64,000 nt of DNA from positions 45,017,391 through 45,081,390 of the forward strand of contig NC_089272.1 of NCBI RefSeq assembly GCF_963678975.1. The letters run 5' to 3'. The notes below the pieces were generated by a model. That model was not told the DNA's origin and ran no database searches. It was given only the letters and a program-made list of their open reading frames with translations. Below are positions 48,001 to 57,000 of the stretch, one piece after another; positions within the stretch are counted from its first letter, which is position 1, and every line of letters begins with the position of its first letter. A program made the translations under genes and the position numbers. This stretch comes from Dysidea avara. Its lineage: Eukaryota; Porifera; Demospongiae; Dictyoceratida; Dysideidae.

Positions 48001-51000
48001 TCAGATTATTGCCCTTCAATTTTAACACTGCGAAGGGGCAGGCGGTGCCAGCCTACTTAACCTGTGTTTCCTGGTTACTCTAATTTACACCCATCATGCG
48101 ATCTTCCTGCATAATTTCTAGATATTACTGCCTTGCCCTGCTTGGCTTTTTGTCCTGGTTTGGCCTACTGCCTTATCTGGTGTACTTACTTGCTTTGTCT
48201 ATTGCCATACTGGGATTATTCCCCTGCTTGGCTCATTGCCTGCTTGTCCCACTGCCCTACCTGGGTTACTGCCTTACTTACCTTACTGCTCTGTATAAAA
48301 TTCCAGCATGGCAACAGACTAAGCAGGCAGTGAGCCAAGCAGGTCAGTAAGCCAGTAAGCCAAGCAGTGATCCCAGCATGGAAGCAGGGCAGCTAGCCAA
48401 ATCAGTAAGCCAAACAAGACAGTAGGCCAAGCAAGACAAGTAGGCCAAACACGTCAGTACGCCAAGGAAGGAAGTAGGTTGAGCAAGGCAGTAGGCCAAG
48501 GAGGGAAATAAGGAAGTAGGCCAAGCAGGGCAGTAGCTAATCCCAGCAAGATAATAGACCAAAACTGTGCTGGGATTACTGCCCTGCATGGCTTGTTGCC
48601 CTGTTTGGCCTACTGTCATGCTGGGATCACTGCTTGACCTCTTGCCTTGTTTGGCTTACTACCTTAATTAGCCCACTGCCTTGCATGGCTTACAGCCCTG
48701 CATGGCCTACTGCCATGCTTGGCTATACTTCCCTGTTCGGTTAACTGCTCTGCCTTGTACTAATGATGATGACTCTAAGTATCCTTGCTGTGTACCTACA
48801 TACCGTATCACTGGTGTTGCTGTGGCTACTGCAGCTGCTTCATTATAATATAATTGTAGTGCTATCTTGAGCAATTCCTATACAGTACATCTAAGCCTTG
48901 GTTACATCTCATTTTGAAGGCTACCAATGCAACACAGGATGAGTTACTCCACCTGACCCAATCTTTGCATGGAAAATAACCACCAGTCAAAGACAATCCA
49001 TTCCATCATAGCCATCGTCGTGGCAGACACTCCTACTTGTCTTGTTCAAGTCATGTATTAGTACACTAGTCAAGGGTCAGAGTCTCATAGTCACTGCCCA
49101 TTGTTTCATGAAGGCTGCAGGTTTCCCCTCTCACAAGTTACACTCTACAGCTGACTGCAACCTACAAATTTTAATGAGCAGAATTTTTCCAGCCATAGCA
49201 ATAGCATGGTAATGCATATGAAATGCACAAACAACCTCCTATTTTTCCATGACTTCTCTCCAGAGCTGACACCAGCCATTAGACCGTTTAGAGTCCAGAC
49301 CACCATATCATGTATGACAGACAATTGCACCATTGTATAGCTGTATATTGCACCATTGTATAGCTGTATATTGCCAACTATTATTATGCTGTGCATTGCT
49401 GACTATGGTGTGCATGATACTTTAGTTGTTCATCAAAATCTTTTGCTGTTTTATTGCCCATCATACATTTATTGCCCATCATACATCTCAAATGTATTGT
49501 TGTTTATTACACACCCCTCATTGTTTATGGCATGTCATGCAATGCACTTGTCTGCTTGTCAGGGACACATCATGCACAGCTTATTGTTTTGCTTGTCATT
49601 TGTCATTATTAATTTGTCATGCAGTGTTCATTGTTTGTTTCTTATCATGCATTGCAACTTGTGTTTGTTGCTCATCATGCGTCACTTGCTGTTTGTGGCT
49701 TCTCATGCATTGCTCATTGTTTGTGGCTTTTTGTGGCTTATAATATTGCTCTTTATTTATTGTTTGTTTGCTTATCATATATCCCCATTGTTGGTTGCTT
49801 ATTGTGCATTACTCATTGTTTGCTGTGTGTTTCCTATTACGCATTGTTCATTATTTGTTGCTTATTGTGCATTACTCATTTTTGGTGTTCATTGCTAGGC
49901 CTGAGTCAAATATGCTCAATTTTTTCCCAAAGTGCTTTCAGGAATTTTCCTGCCTATTATGCTCTTCAGTATTTCCATTATGCTTGCAGTATAGTCTTAG
50001 GTTAATAACATTTCTTACCATGATGTTAATCATTGAATGCTCTATTAGAGTATATCACTACAAAGTGACTGTTTTGTTAGAGAGTATCAATCTACATTTC
50101 CACTTACTGCTCTTAATAGGGAGTCTCAATCTATTTTCAAGGAATTAAGCTCCATAGTTACCTAAGGTAACTATGCAAACATTTTCTGGCATAGCATTTT
50201 AGCCTACTATACTTGTATCATGCTGGCATGTTTGATGCAGACCTATCCATTGTTCATTGTTTGTTGCTATTAATTGTACATTGCATGCACTTAGCTGCTT
50301 ATCATGTATTGATTGCTCGTCATGCATTATGCATTACTTACTGTTTGTTGTTAATTGTGCAGCACTCCACTGACTGCCACTTTATTGTGCTTTACTTAGA
50401 GTACCATGCTAGCAAAGGTTGACAGAAATTGGGTGAAGTCAGGCTGCTTGATATGTCTTAGAACTTGCTATAGTGGTAGAGATGCAGCAGCTAGCTTCCT
50501 GATCAAGGCAGATGCAGGTGTACTTAGCGTCCAGCAATGTCCTGGGTTGCCCAATTTAACCCCAAAATATGCATATAGCATTAGTGCATCCCATATAAGG
50601 GAGTGCAATCAAGCTTATGATGGTAAACACGATTTATCATTGTAAATTAGGTTAACAGACAAGGAAGCCTGTGTATGGTTGGAATTAGAACCCTAATTTT
50701 CGATACCATTGCACATGTGAACATTTATCACATGATTGCTACTCTCATGGCAATGGTGCTATATACTTGGAATTGCTTGTGCTAAATCCTGTCTCAATGG
50801 TTAAATCCACCATAAGCATGCCAAAACATCCACCCTCTCTTGTTTTTATCCTAACATACCCAAATCCTGACTTGAGTTATCATACATACTTTGTATAAAA
50901 TTAACACAGTTGGCAACCCAGGACATTGGTGCAGTCAAGCTGCTTGATATGTCTTAGAACTTGCTATAGTAACAGAGATGCAGCAGCTAGCTTCCTGACC

Positions 51001-54000
51001 AAGGCAATAGCAGTGCACTTAGTATTGCACAATTTAACCCTAAAATATGCATAATAGTGCTAGCTCATCTTATTGGAGTTCTGGTGGGGTGAAGTGGTTT
51101 CTTAGATAGCATGTATTAAGAGTGTCTCCATGCCAGGATTACCTTAAGGTTAAACCAATAGGAACAAAATAAATGAGAATAACTTATTAGACTCATGCAT
51201 CTAATCCCACTGCTACTTTAAATAGTGGGCAGGATAGACAAATGAAACATTCATTAACCATTCTGTAAGTCTGACAAAATCTGTAAAAGGTACAGTACCT
51301 TTCTGCACAAGAATCACTTTTTCACTGTACGTCACCAAGAGTAAGCTAGGCTGTTCCGCTAATGATTTCCACTACTTTATGTGCCCTTGTTTCTGAAGTC
51401 CTGTAAATCCACTGGTGACAATCCGAGGCCCTAATTCCGCTCCAGTTATGCTGGAACAGCTCATATTGACACAGCCAGAGAGCAGAAATCAGATGGATGC
51501 TTTCTGGACCTGTAATGAGTGCTCTCAGTTGATAGAGTCTTCCACTGTCCTCAGATTGTGAGCCTTGTAACTTCACTTATCTTTTTCCTTTCATTTCATG
51601 CCCCTATAAGTTGTCCCCCCACCCACTACCCTATTACTATCTCCTGTAATACTAAAACAAGATTGGAAAAACCTTCAAAAGTATCTAAATTTTGAATGGC
51701 ATTATTGTGCTCTGCCAGTACAATGAGTGCCAATGGATAGCTTCACTCATGGTAAAAATTTGTTGGGTACAACTTTGGCAATTGGCAGGTTATTTATAGT
51801 TTGGTGTGCAATATGAAACAAGCTACTGAAGCCTGTCTAATCAGGACACTGTATGCTTAACTGCATGGCCACTGTACCTCAAGATGTGTAACTTGAATAC
51901 TTAGGCCCAAAGCCAACTACTTTTACAGTATTTCACTAATAATTATTCCTTTTTCTAATTGTAGTCATGGTACTGTCAATACATAGTTATATACGTATGA
52001 GCTCACTGATTAAATCTAATCTAATGGTTGAATTGGCAGAATCTTCTATCATCAAGTTACATATGTAGTTCCCTTCATCTCCCTCCATTAGGTAATCAAA
52101 TTGAATAATGGTAGTGTATATATTACCAATAGAATCATCAGTGGTAAGAACTGTTGGTACAACTGTGATCCTGTTAGAACTTGTAATCCCCACCCAATTG
52201 AGATTAACCAAATTAGAATCAACAGTTGAAGTAATTGTTACCGTACACACTATATCGATTGCTTCTCCAATTATTCCTCGTGGAACATCTGGATCTAAGA
52301 ATGTCCTTGGTGTGGGTGCTATAAAATAAATATAATTGCACAATGATTACTGTATACAAGCATACATATTAATTCAGACATCTCCAGAATGTGTTAATAT
52401 CTTACAACTAAAGATTTACATATGGTACATCACAATTACTTACTGAAGCATAGCTGTTCAGTCACTTCTTCCAGTATTCTCTGAGCACTGAAGCTATCAA
52501 AAAAACTTGTAGAGAAAACAAGAGATGGGTCACTTGCTATTGTGCGGAGTTCAGATAAGCTATTTCCACCAATTCCAACAGCATAAACATCAAATATATT
52601 TGTTGCATGAAGTCGGAATGCTGCTGATTGTGTTGAAAATGAACTTCTAGATAACCCATCAGTAATAAATATTGCAACATTTGATGTTTCATTTCTTAAT
52701 TGCAAACTTCCAAATTGTGCAGAAGTTCTTAAGAAATCCAATGCCCTTGCTGTATCTGTCCTAAAGCCACGATAATATGGTAAGCCAGGATTAATAGCTG
52801 GTAACAGAGTACTTAAGCTGGTATGTCTTGATATATTAAATTGAAGACGTGCAAAATCATCAAATAAAATTACACCCACTAAACTTTCAGGAGAATTGGC
52901 TATAAGAGTAGCAGTAATGTTTTCAGTTAATTCCCTGACCAGCTGAAACCTGGAGAATCCAATACTGCTAGTGGTGTCAATTACAAACACCACATCTTTA
53001 ACAGCCACAAAGGTGCAATCTACGAAAAAATATTCAAGAAAATTAATTAATACATATGTGTTAATATTAACAATAAGTAAGGGTAAATAGATCATGACTT
53101 ATTATTGATCGACTGATCACGGACAATGGCCATGTATATGTTACTAATACTCACTTGGACTAATAGGACATGGTTGACATCTACTATCCAAGTCATATGA
53201 CACGCCAGAGAACCTTGTGCAACAGTCAGAGAAGGTGATAGTTTGATTGAGTGGGTCTCCACTACAACCACTTGTGATGTAGCAAGATGGAACTATAGAA
53301 TAATTATAGTGACATAATATAAAATACTAATAGTAACTGTATTGTAAATTGATGTTTGTACTACCGTATACTCACCCGGAAAGTCCAATATGATAAATCT
53401 ACTCCTCACAATTCTAGGAGAAGTATTAAAGATCACAGTACATTGATATACTCTACCATCATCAGGGATAAGTAATGGTTGTGTGACTAACAGATCATTG
53501 TAAATTGCTGAATTGTTTGTAATGTCTGGTACTATTCCATCCACTCTCCTCTCTGTTGTATTACCAGTAGTCCATATAATATCCACTCTACTAGAAATGC
53601 CTCTCACACTAATAGCACTACATTGTAAAGTTGTCGATAGTCCAAGTGTTGGTGTGTTCAGTGTAGTGACTTCCACAACAGGGAGTGGTACTGTGTAAGA
53701 AAAAGTATTCATTTTAATACCACACAAAATTTTATTCATATGCATCAAATTATATAATTATTCATATTCATATGTATGCATTCTGTTAGAATGTATCATG
53801 AAAACTGGGACAGTGTAAGGCATAAAAGTTTAATGTACATGCACAGCTGATAACTATTTGTAATTTGTTTATTTGGTAAATACTGCCATTTGTTTTAATT
53901 TTATGTACTAAAGTACATATAAGTTTTCATTATTCTATAGTGAAGCTACTGTATACATTATATGCTGTATGTGCATCCATACTTCTGAAATTCTGCAGCC

Positions 54001-57000
54001 GAACAGTTTGAGATTCAAGCATGTCATCTGCTACAAGATTACATGTGTAGTTTCCTTCATCACCTTCCATTAGATAAGCAAATTGAAGTACAGTAGTGTA
54101 TGTGAAACTGAATGCATTGCTAGTGATATTGGTTGGTGTAACAGTGACCCTGTTGTCAGATGTGATGATGTTCTCAGAGTCCAACCAAATCAGCTGCACT
54201 GAATCAGGATCAATAGCAGATGTTATTGTGACTGAACAGATAAGATCTTGCATTTGTCCAATAGTTCCAGAGAAAAAACCACTGGGTTGCAATGAAATTC
54301 CAGGAGAAGGAACTATAGAAAAATACATACAATGTTTGAATAGTTATACTGACACTAACTGTTGGTGCAGTGTTCTTACCAGAGCACAGTTGATCTGTTA
54401 TATTCATTTTCAGTTCTTGCAGGGCAAATTCACTATAGAAATTTGTAAAGTAAACAAATCTTGGATCACTTGCAATGGTATGGAGTTCATTAATGCCAGC
54501 ACTACCAAATCCAATAGCATAAATATCAAATATATTTGCTGCATGAAGAGCAGCTGCAGCAGATTGTGTAAGAAATTGATTATCAGATAATCCATCAGTG
54601 ATGACTATCGCAATGTTAGATGTTTCATTTCGTATTCCCAACACCCCATTCTGTGCACTAGATAATAAAAACTCCAATGCATTGCCTGTGTTAGTGCTAA
54701 AATAACTGTTGATATATGGTAAGCCTGGATTAATAGCTGGCAGTAGTGTAGATAAACTAGTATGCCTTTGCAGGTTAAACTGAAGACGAGTGAACCAGTC
54801 AAATAGAATTACTCCAACCCTGCTATCTGGAGAGATGAGTTTCAAATCAGTAGTTACATTTGCTACAAATTCTCTTATATGCTGAAAGCGAAAACTTCCA
54901 ATACTTCTGGTGGTGTCAATTAAAAACACTATATCTTTAACTACTTCAATAGAACAATCTGAAATGAAATGCATAGCACTGACATTATACCCTGCATAGG
55001 TAGGTAGGTAGGTACGTACGTACATACATACATACATACATACATACATACATACATACATACATACATACATACATACATACATACATACATACAGTAC
55101 TACAGTGTGTATGTGTTTACCTGTTTTGGGGCACAGTAAGCATTGTCCATTTGAAGCATATGATATACCAGAAAGCTCAAAGCAGCATTGCCTGAATGAT
55201 ATGGAATCATTAAATGATGCAGCAGAGTCATTAAATGATACAGAGTCGTTATTAATAATTGATCCTCCATCACATATAGTTGTGTTAAAACATACTGGTG
55301 CTATGAAATAAAATAATAAGATACAATTGTGTGATATCTTTGCACACAAAATAAGATATGTGCATTGATAAATTAATTTGATTACTTAATGTATTCATTT
55401 ATAATGCTCTGTGTAAGATCAGTCAACACAGCTATTCATCCCTCATTAAAGCCACATACACGCATAATCAAATACATAATACGGTACTGTAGTTATTGTA
55501 TGTATTTGAACAGCACAAAACAAATACAAGTCTGAGTGTATAGAGAAATTTATATTTTGATCAAAAGTGAACTTACTGCAGTGTGTTTGTGCTTAACACA
55601 TTGGCAGTTAAACTGTATAGTGAATAAAATGAATAGTATGTTTTCACTGGGTAACATTATTGTTATGGGTATGATCTGGTGCACTTTGGTTTTGCGTGCA
55701 CATCACATGTAAAGCTAAAACAAGTTAATTCCTACGGATTACTTTAATTACCTAAATTACCTTAATTACCTATGGATTACTTTTAGTGACTGATCAATTA
55801 CTTTTAGTGATTGAATTGTTTCACAGATTCTTATACTGCACCATAGAGTAATTAACGAGTAAGCAACAACACACAAATAGATGCTGTGTGCATTCTTGCT
55901 CAGTCCACACAATGTATAGGGCTTACCAAAAAAGTTCAACATCATGCTTCCACTAAAGCTGACTGGAGGATTCTTATTAATTAGAACTGTACACTGGTAA
56001 ATTCTACCATTATCAAGTGCAGTTAGTTCAGGTAGTGCAAGTGAATCAGTGTAGATTGCAGAATTGTTGCTGATGGTGGCTAAAGTATCATTAACTATCC
56101 TCACTGTCCTACCATCAACACTCCATATAATATCTACAGCACTACTGATTCCTATGACGGTAATAACTGTACAGTCCAGCATAAATGGATCACCCAAAAC
56201 TTGATCATCAAGTGTAGTGACTAGCACAACTGGGTTTGGCACTGCAGAATATAAGACTTCAATAATAATTACATATCATTCTGTACTTGCTTTAATGTGA
56301 CTGTATGTATTTACATCAAGGTCTGCATCATATATGCCAGCGTAAAATAAAAAGCATATAATAGGCTGTGGAGTGCTATGCCAGTATAAGGCCAGCATAT
56401 TAGGCAAATATTTCAAGCTATGGAGCTTAATTCCATGAAAATAGATTGATACTCCAAATAGAGCAGTCAGATGAAATTGCACATAATTCTTTAGATCAAT
56501 ACTCTCTAATAGAACAGTTACTTTGTATTGAAATACTCTAATAGAGCATTCATTGATTAATATATTCCAAGATAATCGTAAGAAACTTTTTGATAACCCA
56601 GGAACATAACACAAGCATAATGGGAACACTGAAGAGCGTAATTAGTGAAAAGTTTAGAAAATTTCTGAAAGTATTTTGGCAAAATTTGAGCATATTTGAC
56701 TCACATCTGAAATTAGTCAACTCGACTGTCTGAAACATCATTGTGTCATTTACTACTGAGTAGCAGGTGTAGTTGTCCTGGTCATCTTCAAACAAAGGAT
56801 CAAACCGAAGAGTCGTAGATAAGGTGCTGCTGTTTAAACCGGTGGAGTTATCAGCTGAGATGATAGTTATTCTGCCATCATCTGTGGTTATGTTGTCAGC
56901 ATTCAGCCACTCTAGCTCAACAGTATCAGGATCAACCTCAGATGGCACAGTAACAGAGCAGATTACATCTTGTCTCTGTCCCTTGGTGTTTTGTAGAAAA

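Noticed and set aside
48096-48619. Trp/Leu/Cys-rich ORFs on both strands
   Set aside because: They arise from the CTGCC...TTGGC minisatellite and its inverse; low complexity only.
49356-50148. Overlapping hydrophobic ORFs up to 180 codons
   Set aside because: Three overlapping frames are all open because of degenerate CATTG/TTGTTGC repeats. No membrane-protein family is recognisable.
54210-55349. Minus-strand ORF of 379 codons including CMYV repeats
   Set aside because: The repeats are the (CATA)n microsatellite read through an intron; exons on both sides have clear splice borders.
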